64,000 nucleotides of DNA from Desulfatitalea alkaliphila (GTDB lineage: Bacteria > Desulfobacterota > Desulfobacteria > Desulfobacterales > Desulfosarcinaceae): the NCBI RefSeq assembly GCF_022968795.1, contig NZ_JALJRB010000003.1, positions 62,001-126,000 on the forward strand, read 5' to 3'. Numbering within the stretch: position 1 is the first letter of the stretch; each line of letters starts with the position of its first letter. Below the pieces are notes generated by a model. It did no database searches. It worked only from the letters and a program-made list of their open reading frames with translations, and was not told the DNA's origin. A program made the position numbers and the translations under genes. Of the stretch, positions 8,729 to 16,947 are shown piece after piece.

Positions 8729-9433
8729 ATGGTGATAGGCGAGACGCACACACCAATGTGGTCGGCACCCAACGGGGCCGACGGTTGCCCTGCAACCCAT
8801 GACACCATGGCAACGGCGATGAAACGGGATCCATCCACACCCAACGGCGCGGCGGCGGAAAACGCCCTGGAGTTGGCCATCGGGCGGGAAATTCGCAATT
8901 TCCGCCTGCGGATGAACCTGACCATCGCCGAGCTGGCCAAGCTGGCCGGCCTCTCCCCGGGAATGTTGTCCAAAATCGAAAACGGCAACACCTCCCCTTC
9001 CCTGGCGACGCTGCGGTCGCTGTCCCGGGCGCTGAACATCCCGGTGACGGCCTTCTTCCGCAAGTACGAAGAAGAGCGCAACGCCAGTTTCGTTCGATCC
9101 GGCGAAGGCCTGGTCATCGAACGCCGGGGCACCCGGGCGGGGCACCAGTACCAGCTGTTGGGACATACCGTCGGCAAAAGCATTTCGGTGGAGCCGTACC
9201 TGATCACGCTCACCGAAAAATCGGAGATCTTTCCCCTGTTTCAGCACCCGGGCATGGAGTTCATCCACATGCTCGAAGGCAGCATGCTCTACCTGCATGG
9301 GGACAAGTCCTACCGGCTGAATCCCGGAGACTCGTTGTTCTTCGATGCCGACACCACCCACGGGCCGGAAGAGCTTTTCCAGCTGCCCATCCGGTTCCTG
9401 TCCGTCATCGTCTCGCCCCGCTTTTCCGAGTAG
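8729..9433 (+). CDS. XRE-cupin transcriptional regulator
   Basis: About 234 residues. A helix-turn-helix of the XRE type (REIRNFRLRMNLTIAELAKL, then LSPGMLSKIENGNTSPS) is followed by a C-terminal cupin domain with HPGMEFIHMLEG and a late H at THGPEE. This architecture is common in repressors and activators of amine, glutamine and polyamine pathways (for example PuuR), where the cupin binds the effector. It sits between the mgd and mgs genes, so it is the likely local regulator, possibly sensing methylamine, gamma-glutamylmethylamide or N-methylglutamate. The start is uncertain (8723, 8729 or internal 8807); GGAAG favours 8729. Confidence 0.88.
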   Translation: MVIGETHTPMWSAPNGADGCPATHDTMATAMKRDPSTPNGAAAENALELAIGREIRNFRLRMNLTIAELAKLAGLSPGMLSKIENGNTSPSLATLRSLSRALNIPVTAFFRKYEEERNASFVRSGEGLVIERRGTRAGHQYQLLGHTVGKSISVEPYLITLTEKSEIFPLFQHPGMEFIHMLEGSMLYLHGDKSYRLNPGDSLFFDADTTHGPEELFQLPIRFLSVIVSPRFSE

Positions 9434-9546
9434 CGTCGCGCGCCGTTCAACGCCCGCGACCGTAATACGATAGCCGCTCGCCGGTTCCGGCGCCTTTCGC
9501 GCCCACCGCCGGCCGCGGCGGGTCTCAACCACTGGAGGTAACGCTC

Positions 9547-10467
9547 ATGTGTGCCATTGCAGGATTGCTGTTTAAAAAAGCGCGCCCGGCCCATTTCCCC
9601 ATGACCACCGGCAGCGCGCTGACCGAAATACTGGACGCCACGCTGCACCGCGGCCCCGATTCCGCCGGCTGGGCCTTGTATCGGCCCCCGCTGGAGGGCG
9701 AACTGCGGATGCGGTTCTTCATCGACGCAAACGGCGACGCGCAAAAGGAGATCGCCGCAGTCCACACGGCCTTGGAAGCACAGGGCGCCACCGTCCTCGA
9801 CGGCGAAGTGCTGGGCTGCACCTACGGCGTCCGGGTGGGCTTCGCGGGAGATGTGCTGGCTCTGACCCGGGCCATCGAGCGCCGGGTGCGCCTGGTTTCC
9901 ATCGGCGCCAGCCTGGACATCATCAAGGATGTGGGGCAGCCCTATGCCCTGGCGCCGCGCTACGCCATCCACGAATTCGACGGCGGCCACGGCATCGCCC
10001 ACATCCGGCTGGCCACCGAATCGGGGGTGCACCCCGACACGGCGCACCCCTTCTGGGCCTGCGGCTTCGCCGACGTCGCCACGGTGCACAACGGCCAGTT
10101 GACCAACTACTGGATCATGCGCCGGCGCCTGGAGCGGCGGGGCATGGTGTTCCAGACCGAGAACGACACGGAACTGATCGCCGTCTACCTGGCCTACCGC
10201 ATGAGCCGCGGGGCCGACCTGGAAGAGGCCCTGCGCACCTCCCTGGAGGAGCTGGACGGCACCTACTCCTATCTCGTGGCCACCCGGGACGCCATCGGCT
10301 ACGCCAAGGACAAGCTGGCGGCCAAACCCATGGTCAAGTACGAGGACGAAGACCTGATCGCCATCTCCTCCGAGGAGGTGGGGCTCAATCGGCTCTTTCC
10401 GGGCCGCGCCCTGGCCACCAGCGAGCCGGCGCCCCTGACCTACGGACTGTGGCGCCGGGCGGCCTGA
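9547..10467 (+). CDS. mgsA: N-methylglutamate synthase subunit A (class II glutamine amidotransferase)
   Basis: A 306-residue Ntn-type amidotransferase that begins Met-Cys (MCAIAGLLF). The Cys becomes the N-terminal nucleophile after Met removal, as in glutamate synthase and PurF. Further family motifs are LHRGPDSAGW, HIRLATESGVHP and VHNGQLTNYW, forming the glutamine pocket. In the N-methylglutamate pathway this subunit handles gamma-glutamylmethylamide or glutamine and passes the amine to the synthase subunit. A GGAGGTAAC-type ribosome site precedes ATG 9547. It is separated by 53 bases from the fused synthase gene. Confidence 0.88.
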   Translation: MCAIAGLLFKKARPAHFPMTTGSALTEILDATLHRGPDSAGWALYRPPLEGELRMRFFIDANGDAQKEIAAVHTALEAQGATVLDGEVLGCTYGVRVGFAGDVLALTRAIERRVRLVSIGASLDIIKDVGQPYALAPRYAIHEFDGGHGIAHIRLATESGVHPDTAHPFWACGFADVATVHNGQLTNYWIMRRRLERRGMVFQTENDTELIAVYLAYRMSRGADLEEALRTSLEELDGTYSYLVATRDAIGYAKDKLAAKPMVKYEDEDLIAISSEEVGLNRLFPGRALATSEPAPLTYGLWRRAA

Positions 10468-10520
10468 TCCGCGCATCGGCGCCCGTCAAGGACTGTTCCT
10501 GTATAGAAAGGTTGTGACCC

Positions 10521-12458
10521 ATGGAATCCATCGATTTAGCCACCATGACCATCCGCACCGCCAACGAGGTGATCCGCGGCCACGGCGCCGCCCACCAGGA
10601 CGTGCAGATCTTCAACCCCGATGCCAAGCACTACCTGTGCGTCGGACTGACCAATCCCATCCGGGTGCGCATCCGCGGTTCGGCAGGCTACTTCTGCGGC
10701 GGTCTCACCGACGGCCCGCGCATCGAAGTGCAAAACAACGTCAGCTGGGGCGTGGGCGACAACATGCTGGCCGGCAGCATCGTGGTGGGGGGCAACGCCG
10801 GCGCCATCGCCGGCGAGGCGATGCGCGGCGGCGAGATCGTCATCAAGGGCAACATGGGCTCCCGCGCCGGGCAGGTGATGAAAAAGGGGACGCTGTGCTG
10901 CGCGGGGGATTCCAGTTTCATGGCCGGGTACATGATGTATGGCGGGCGCATGATCATCCTGGGCGACTCGGGCGAAAAGGTGGGCGAGGACATGGCCGGC
11001 GGCGCGATTTTCGTGGGCGGCCGGGTCACCTCCCTGGGCAGCGACGCCCGCCTGGAAGCCCCCACGGAGGAGGAACTGGAAGAGATCCGGACTTTTTTGG
11101 CGCGCCACGGACTGCCCATGCCGGATCGATTCAAGAAGATCGTCTGCGCGGGCGGGCAGCTCACCTACCCCACCCCCGAACCCCGGCTGCGCAGCCTGCC
11201 CCACCCCCGCTTCACCGGTAGCCGCGCCGATTACTGGAACGAAAAGGTGGTGGAGGACAACCGGGTCAAGGCACACATCGGCCGCTACCGCATCCGCGGC
11301 TACGGCGCCGCGCGGCCGGTGCCCCACCTGACCGACCTGGCCTTCCGCAAGGACCTCTCCGGCGCCGGCACCGATCCCGCGGCCATTGCCGGCGTCCATT
11401 TGCGCACCTTCATCGGCGGCAAGCACGGCGCACGCGCCCTGGACCTGAGCATGCCGGTGATGATCGCGCCCATGAGCTATGGCGCCCTGAGCGGCCGCAT
11501 GAAGCGCGCCCTGGGCATCGCTTCCCGGCTTTCGGGCATTTCCGAGAACACCGGGGAAGGCGGCATGTACGCCTACGAACGGGCCGAGGCGCGACAGTTG
11601 ATCGCCCAGTGCCTCTCAGGCCGCTTCGGCTGGAACATCCACGACATGAAACGGGCCGACGGGCTGGAGCTCTATATCTCCCAGGGCGCCAAACCGGGTC
11701 TCGGCGGCCAGTTGATGGCCTCCAAACTGACGCCGGAAATCGCTGCCATGCGCGGCATCCCCGCCGGCATGGACCTGCGCTCCCCTTCCCGACACCCCGA
11801 CGTACTGGGCGGCGACGACCTGATCATGAAAATCGAGGAGCTGCGCGAAGCCGTGGGCTGGCGCCTGCCGGTGAGTCTCAAGCTGGGGGCCGGCCGCACC
11901 CGCGACGACATCAAGATCGCCCTCAAGGACGGGCTCGATTTCGTGGAACTCGACGGCCTGCAGGGCGGCACGGGCGCCGCCGGCAACGAGGTGGCGGAGT
12001 ATGTGGGCATCCCGACCCTGGCCGCCTTGATGGAAGCGCTGGAGGGCCTGGAAGAGATCGACGCCAAGGGCCAACTGCCCATCGTGCTGATGGGGGGCAT
12101 CCAGAACGGCGTCGATGCCGCAAAAGCCCTGGCCCTGGGGGCCGACGCGGTGGGGTTGGGCACCGCCATGCTGATCGCCGCCGGCTGCATCGCCTGCATG
12201 CAGTGCAGCGTAGGCAACTGCGTGGCGGGGCTGGCGACCCAGAAAGCGGACCACGTGGCCCGCTTCGACATCGAGCGCCGGGCCCTTTCCATGCATCGCT
12301 ACCTGGAGTCGATCCGCCGGCAGCTGGCGGCCATCACCGCGGCCCTGGGCTACGACGATGTGCGTGGGCTCAACCGCAACGACCTGGTGGCCCTGACCCC
12401 CGAAGCGGCGGCCATGACCCGCCTGCCCTATGAACCTTCCGCCGGCCAAGGCCGGTGA
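10521..12458 (+). CDS. mgsBC: Fused N-methylglutamate synthase subunits B and C
   Basis: A 645-residue protein joining two parts of glutamate synthase that are separate genes (mgsB, mgsC) in well-studied methylotrophs. Residues 1-225 form the GXGXG beta-helix domain with repeated Gly turns (GGNAGAIAGEAMRGG, KGNMGSRAGQVM). Residues 240-645 form the FMN-binding glutamate synthase barrel with SYGALSGRMKRALG, SLKLGAGRTRDDI and, near residue 555, the Cys cluster GCIACMQCSVGNC for an Fe-S centre. Together with MgsA it should convert methylamine (as gamma-glutamylmethylamide) and glutamate into N-methylglutamate. The call over ordinary archaeal-type glutamate synthase depends on gmaS and mgd neighbours. 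Confidence 0.85.
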   Translation: MESIDLATMTIRTANEVIRGHGAAHQDVQIFNPDAKHYLCVGLTNPIRVRIRGSAGYFCGGLTDGPRIEVQNNVSWGVGDNMLAGSIVVGGNAGAIAGEAMRGGEIVIKGNMGSRAGQVMKKGTLCCAGDSSFMAGYMMYGGRMIILGDSGEKVGEDMAGGAIFVGGRVTSLGSDARLEAPTEEELEEIRTFLARHGLPMPDRFKKIVCAGGQLTYPTPEPRLRSLPHPRFTGSRADYWNEKVVEDNRVKAHIGRYRIRGYGAARPVPHLTDLAFRKDLSGAGTDPAAIAGVHLRTFIGGKHGARALDLSMPVMIAPMSYGALSGRMKRALGIASRLSGISENTGEGGMYAYERAEARQLIAQCLSGRFGWNIHDMKRADGLELYISQGAKPGLGGQLMASKLTPEIAAMRGIPAGMDLRSPSRHPDVLGGDDLIMKIEELREAVGWRLPVSLKLGAGRTRDDIKIALKDGLDFVELDGLQGGTGAAGNEVAEYVGIPTLAALMEALEGLEEIDAKGQLPIVLMGGIQNGVDAAKALALGADAVGLGTAMLIAAGCIACMQCSVGNCVAGLATQKADHVARFDIERRALSMHRYLESIRRQLAAITAALGYDDVRGLNRNDLVALTPEAAAMTRLPYEPSAGQGR

Positions 12459-12477
12459 ACCAAAGAGGATGCGCACC

Positions 12478-15057
12478 ATGTACGATTCATCTTGCGACAC
12501 GAAAAGGATGTCCCCCGCCTGCACCGCAACGGCATCGGCCGACACCCCGGACCCCATGGACCTGCCGCCCTGCCAGACCGCCTGCCCCGTGGGCACCGAC
12601 ATTCCCGGCTATGCCGCCCTGATCTGGAACGGGGAACTGGAAGCCGCCGTGGCGGCCATTTCAGCCACCAACCCCTTCAGCGCCATCTGCGGACGGGTCT
12701 GCCCCGCCCCCTGCGAGTCCCGCTGCAAGCGGGCCGAAAGCGATGGCGCCGTGACCATCCGGCAGCTCAAGCGGTTCGCCATGGACCGATTGGGCGCCGA
12801 CTACCACCTGCCGCCGGTGCCGGTCACCCGCACCCGGACCATCGCCATCGTCGGCGGCGGTCCCGCCGGCCTTACCGCCGCCCAGGACCTGGCCGAAGCC
12901 GGCTATGCCGTGCACCTGCATGAAGCCGGCGACCGCCTGGGAGGCATGATGAACGCCATCCCCCCCTTCCGGCTGCCGGCGAACCTGCTGCAGCAGGATA
13001 TCCGGCGCATCCTGGCGCACTGCCCCGGCATCACCGTGCATTACAACAGCGCCCTGGGCGCGCAAATCGATCTGGCGACCTTGGAAACCCGGCACGACGC
13101 GGTGCTGCTGACCATCGGCTTGAGCATCGACCGCCCCCTGACCGTGCCGGGCCTGTCGCCCGAAACGGCCGGCGTCCACGGCATCCGCTGGATGGAAGCG
13201 GTCGCACGGGGCGATGCGCCCCGGCTGGCCGGCGCCGTGGTGGTGGTCGGCGGCGGCAACGTGGCCATGGACATGGCCCGGGCGGCACTGCGCCACGGGG
13301 CCGAAAGCGTGGATCTGTTCTGCCTGGAGTCCCGGCAGGAGATGCCGGCCTGGCCCCACGAAATCGAACAGGCGGTGACCGAAGGGGTGACCCTGCACAA
13401 CGGCTGGGGGCCCGCCGAGGTCCTGACCCGCGACGGTGCGGTGAGCGGCGTGGTGTTCCGGCGCTGCACATCGGTGTTCGATGACAAGGGCTGCTTCGCG
13501 CCGGTTTTCGGTAAGGAAACCCGCACCCTCGCGGCCGACCGGCTGCTTTCGGCCATAGGACTCGAAGCGCGCAACGCCACCCTGGCCGACCGGGGGTTGC
13601 TGGCCCAAGGGCGTGTACCCACAAACGATGCCCTCGGCCGCACGGCGGCCGCCAAGGTGTTCGCCGCCGGCGACTGTGCCCGCGGGCCCTCGGCCATCGT
13701 TCAGGCCATGCACGAAGGGCACAAGGCGGCCTTCGCCATCCGCGGCTTTCTCGAGGGCACGGCGCCGGAAAGCTATCGGCCCGCCTATCGCTCCCGCCGC
13801 ATCGCCCCGGCCCCGGAGGCGGCCTGGGAGACCCTGGCCCGGGAAGCACCGCCGGCCGCGGACGCGGCGGCGGCCTGCCGCATGGACGCCGAATGCGAAG
13901 CGCCCTTCGACCCCGGCATGGCCCGGCGCCAGGCCGCCCGCTGCCTGCGCTGCGACACCGAAACCGGTACCGCCAACTATTCGCGCCGCGCCCGCAACCT
14001 GATCCAGGCCATGGCCGCCACCGACCCCGAAGACACCCGCGCCCAGAACGCGCTGCTGCGCACCCTGCTGCAGCCGCGGGAGAACCCCTTTCCCCCCGGG
14101 CGTCCGGCCCACATCGACGACGTGGTCTTTCTCTCGGCCGCCCTGACCCGTCTGGTGATCGACCCCTACCGGGAAGCTTGCAGCACCCGCACGCGCATCA
14201 CGCGGCGGCGGGAGGTGGGTTTCACGCCGGACGACCTGCCCACCCTGGATCTCGACCACCCGCTGCTGTTCACCGGCTTCGACGAGGCCCCCCTGCCCGT
14301 GCGCGCGGCCCTGGCCGAGGGCCTGGCCGCCGCCGGCTGCGGCTACATCGGGCGCGCGCCGTTAGTGGCCGGCACAGCGGACGGCAAGCCGCCGATGCCT
14401 TGGCTGCAACTGCTCGGGGCGCAAGATACCCCCAGCGCCGCAGCCGCTGGCCTGGTGTACCTGTCGGACACGGCCGCCGCCCCGGTGCCGCTGGAGCGCC
14501 GCCACCCCGGCCAGTTGCTGGGCCGCCGCGTCACGGCCCGCACCCTGGCGGCGGCAATTCCCCTCGCCATCGACCAACAACTGGATTTTCTCCTGCTGGA
14601 CGGCTCGCCGGACATCGGCCAACCATGGGCCGAGCTGAACGGCCATCCGGACCTCACCGTCATCCGGGAAGCCATCCGCATTTTGCGACAGTTGAACATG
14701 GAAGAAGAAATCGCCCTGCTCTACTTCGGCGGCATGCGCTCGGGCACCGACGCCGCCAAGGTGCTGGCCCTCAACTGCAACGCCGCCGTCTTCAGCGTGG
14801 CCATGGCCCTGGCGCTGGACGGCCGCATCGACGGCCGCGGGATCCACTTCGATTCCTCGGACGAAGCGCCCCTGCGACAGGCCGTGGCGCACTGGATCAA
14901 AGGCACCTCCCAGGAAGCGGCCATCATCGCCCGCTGCACCGGTAAGACCGATGTGCATAACCTGGAACCCGAAGACATGCGCTGCATCACCCTGACCACC
15001 GCCGAAGCGCTGGGACTGCCCCTGGCCTCCGGACAAGGCCGACGGGAGTGGTTCTGA
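12478..15057 (+). CDS. GltD-like oxidoreductase fused to a degenerate glutamate-synthase FMN domain
   Basis: An 859-residue protein. The first ~470 residues match the small subunit of NADPH-glutamate synthase: an N-terminal Cys-rich 4Fe-4S domain (CQTACPVGTDIPG, then CGRVCPAPCESRC), an FAD motif IAIVGGGPAGLTAAQDLAEA and an NAD(P) motif VVVGGGNVAMDMARAAL. After a further Cys cluster (CLRC) the C-terminal ~330 residues resemble the FMN barrel of glutamate synthase (HPGQLLGRRVT, LLYFGGMRSGTDAAKVLAL) but lack the Fe-S Cys cluster. Start ATG 12478 follows AAAGAGGAT. It probably supplies or removes electrons for the methylglutamate synthase, but such a subunit is not required in described NMG pathways, so its role is open. 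Confidence 0.75.
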   Translation: MYDSSCDTKRMSPACTATASADTPDPMDLPPCQTACPVGTDIPGYAALIWNGELEAAVAAISATNPFSAICGRVCPAPCESRCKRAESDGAVTIRQLKRFAMDRLGADYHLPPVPVTRTRTIAIVGGGPAGLTAAQDLAEAGYAVHLHEAGDRLGGMMNAIPPFRLPANLLQQDIRRILAHCPGITVHYNSALGAQIDLATLETRHDAVLLTIGLSIDRPLTVPGLSPETAGVHGIRWMEAVARGDAPRLAGAVVVVGGGNVAMDMARAALRHGAESVDLFCLESRQEMPAWPHEIEQAVTEGVTLHNGWGPAEVLTRDGAVSGVVFRRCTSVFDDKGCFAPVFGKETRTLAADRLLSAIGLEARNATLADRGLLAQGRVPTNDALGRTAAAKVFAAGDCARGPSAIVQAMHEGHKAAFAIRGFLEGTAPESYRPAYRSRRIAPAPEAAWETLAREAPPAADAAAACRMDAECEAPFDPGMARRQAARCLRCDTETGTANYSRRARNLIQAMAATDPEDTRAQNALLRTLLQPRENPFPPGRPAHIDDVVFLSAALTRLVIDPYREACSTRTRITRRREVGFTPDDLPTLDLDHPLLFTGFDEAPLPVRAALAEGLAAAGCGYIGRAPLVAGTADGKPPMPWLQLLGAQDTPSAAAAGLVYLSDTAAAPVPLERRHPGQLLGRRVTARTLAAAIPLAIDQQLDFLLLDGSPDIGQPWAELNGHPDLTVIREAIRILRQLNMEEEIALLYFGGMRSGTDAAKVLALNCNAAVFSVAMALALDGRIDGRGIHFDSSDEAPLRQAVAHWIKGTSQEAAIIARCTGKTDVHNLEPEDMRCITLTTAEALGLPLASGQGRREWF

Positions 15058-15345
15058 TTCGCACCGACCGGAACGCCGACGTCATCTCGATTTATTACAA
15101 CTTTGGGCGACATATCTGCACTTTTTACATATATGTCGCCCTTCCCATTTCCTCCTATCCGCGCCGAGCTGCTGATCGAACCGCGCCGGCGCCGTCCACG
15201 AACCACGGCGCCGGCGCAAGCCGACCAATTTTACATATCTTTTCAATACGATAAGAAGTTCTTCGCCTCTTCTTTCATCTGTCAGCACCCGGTCGCTCGC
15301 CGGTCAGGGACCCGCGCATGCCGGGGTCAAGCAGCAAGGTGAGAG
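15058..15345. other. Intergenic region between the GltD-like gene and gmaS
   Basis: About 290 bases with no gene. It contains an 11-bp perfect inverted repeat (15105-15115 with 15131-15141) that may terminate the upstream operon. The right arm overlaps a palindrome ACATATATGT shared with the glnK upstream region. A related half-site ACATATC lies near 15232. Confidence 0.6.
15105..15141 (+). terminator. Inverted repeat GGGCGACATAT / ATATGTCGCCC
   Basis: An 11-bp perfect stem with a 15-base loop lies 50 bases after the GltD-like gene. There is no strong T-run, so it is either a weak terminator or an operator; it overlaps the ACATATATGT palindrome also found upstream of glnK. Confidence 0.45.
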
Positions 15346-15361
15346 TGGCACAACCCCTGCA
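15346..15361 (+). promoter_or_regulatory. Sigma-54 promoter of gmaS
   Basis: TGGCACAACCCCTGCA matches TGGCAC-N5-TTGCW with one mismatch (CTGCA) and has GG and GC ten bases apart. It lies 57 bases before the gmaS start, the same distance as the glnK sigma-54 promoter from glnK. It links methylamine assimilation to nitrogen control. Confidence 0.82.
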
Positions 15362-15417
15362 GTAAGCCAGAGAAGAATATCATGGGATTAAATTTTTTCT
15401 AACCGGGGGAATTCAAA

Positions 15418-16830
15418 ATGACACAAGTGCTCGCCATGGAAACCGTTTCGCCGGTGGACGACGAGAAGCGTGAACAGGTCCGCCACACACTCGAATCGCA
15501 GAAAATCGAATTCATCCTTGCCCAGTTCGTGGACATCCATGGGTGCCCGAAAGTCAAGCAGGTGCCGGTGGATTGCTTCGACGACCTGGTGGACGGCGGT
15601 GCCGGGTTCGCCGGCGGCGCGGTTTGGGGATTGGGTCAGGGGCCCCACAACCACGATCTGATGGCCCGCGCCGACCTGGACACCTTCGTCCGCCTGCCCT
15701 GGCGCCCCAACGTGGCCGTGGCCAACTGCGACATTTTCGTCGACAACGAACCCTGGCCCTTCTGCGTGCGCACCAACCTGCGGCGCATGGTGGGCCGGTT
15801 CGCCGAGGCCGGCTACACCCTCAACGGCGGCTTCGAGCCGGAGCACTTCCTGGTGGAGAAAACCCCCGACGGCGGCATCCGGCCCTGGGACCCGCTGGGC
15901 GTCGACACCCTGGCCAAGCCGTGCTACGACTTCCGCGGCATGTGCCAGACCATGGACTACCTGCAGGAGATCATCCGCTGCGGCAACCAGATGGGCCTGG
16001 GGATTTACCAGAGCGATCACGAAGATGCCAACGGCCAGTACGAAATCAACTTCGGCTGGACCCACGCCCTGCACGCCGGCGACCAGCTGGTGCGTTTCCG
16101 CATGATGGCCGGCCAGATCGCCCCCAAATACGGCGCCGTGGCCACCTTCATGGCCAAGCCCTTCGACGACAAGACCGGCTCCGGCGCCCACCTGCACTTC
16201 CATGTGGCCGACAGCGCCAGCGGGCGCAACCTCTTTCCCCTCAACGGCGACGGCGAAGACCTCAAAGGTCTCGGATTGTCTTCCACGGCCATCCATTTCA
16301 TCGGTGGGCTGCTCAAGCATATCGGCGCCATCACCGCCATCGCCTCGCCCACCATCAACTGCTACCGCCGCATCCAGAGCGGCGAGTTCGTCTATTCATC
16401 GGCCTCCGGCTACACCTGGACCCCGGCCTACGCCTCCTACGGCGACAACAACCGCACCCAACTCTTCCGCTGCCCGGACCCCAACCGCTTCGAAGACCGA
16501 TCACCGTCGGCCATGGTCAATCCCTACCTGCTGCTGGCGGCCCATATGGCGGCGGGCCTGGATGGCATCCGCAACCGCATCGACCCCGGCGATGCCATCA
16601 TCGGCGAAAACGTATGGAACCTCTCCCACCGGCAGCGCCGCGAGCGGGGCATGATCCTGCTGCCCCAGAACCTCTCGGAAGCCATCGCGGCCCTGGAGGC
16701 GGACCCGGTTGTCCAGGCGGGCCTCGGCCCCATCGCCCAAGAGTACATCCGACTCAAGAAGGCCGAATGGAGCGAATTCATGCGCACCGTAACCCCCTGG
16801 GAAGTGCAACGCCTGCTGACCTTCATCTGA
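15418..16830 (+). CDS. gmaS: Gamma-glutamylmethylamide synthetase (glutamine synthetase family)
   Basis: A 470-residue glutamine synthetase fold. Active-site motifs visible are NGGFEPEHFLVEK, YQSDHEDANGQYEINFGW and KPFDDKTGSGAHLHFHV (the ATP/metal-binding region), with a late NRTQLFR-type segment. The length and the SDHEDANGQYEIN variant fit the GlnT/GMAS branch rather than housekeeping GlnA. The enzyme joins methylamine to glutamate using ATP, giving gamma-glutamylmethylamide, the first step of the N-methylglutamate pathway. GGGGGA precedes ATG 15418. With mgs and mgd genes immediately upstream, GMAS is much more likely than ordinary ammonia assimilation. Confidence 0.85.
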   Translation: MTQVLAMETVSPVDDEKREQVRHTLESQKIEFILAQFVDIHGCPKVKQVPVDCFDDLVDGGAGFAGGAVWGLGQGPHNHDLMARADLDTFVRLPWRPNVAVANCDIFVDNEPWPFCVRTNLRRMVGRFAEAGYTLNGGFEPEHFLVEKTPDGGIRPWDPLGVDTLAKPCYDFRGMCQTMDYLQEIIRCGNQMGLGIYQSDHEDANGQYEINFGWTHALHAGDQLVRFRMMAGQIAPKYGAVATFMAKPFDDKTGSGAHLHFHVADSASGRNLFPLNGDGEDLKGLGLSSTAIHFIGGLLKHIGAITAIASPTINCYRRIQSGEFVYSSASGYTWTPAYASYGDNNRTQLFRCPDPNRFEDRSPSAMVNPYLLLAAHMAAGLDGIRNRIDPGDAIIGENVWNLSHRQRRERGMILLPQNLSEAIAALEADPVVQAGLGPIAQEYIRLKKAEWSEFMRTVTPWEVQRLLTFI

Positions 16831-16896
16831 CCGGAAAACCAGCGGCACCGCGACGCCCACCGGCGAAGGGGAACCCGGCAATCCCAAGCATGCCGC

Positions 16897-16928
16897 GCAA
16901 TGGGCGGAGACGCAGGCCCGCCCATTGC
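16897..16928. terminator. Hairpin between gmaS and the selenoprotein gene
   Basis: An 11-bp perfect inverted repeat, GCAATGGGCGG at 16897-16907 with CCGCCCATTGC at 16918-16928, lies between two converging genes. It could end transcription from both sides, though neither strand has a strong T-run after it. Confidence 0.5.
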
Positions 16929-16947
16929 AACGGCCCTTGTGTCGAAA

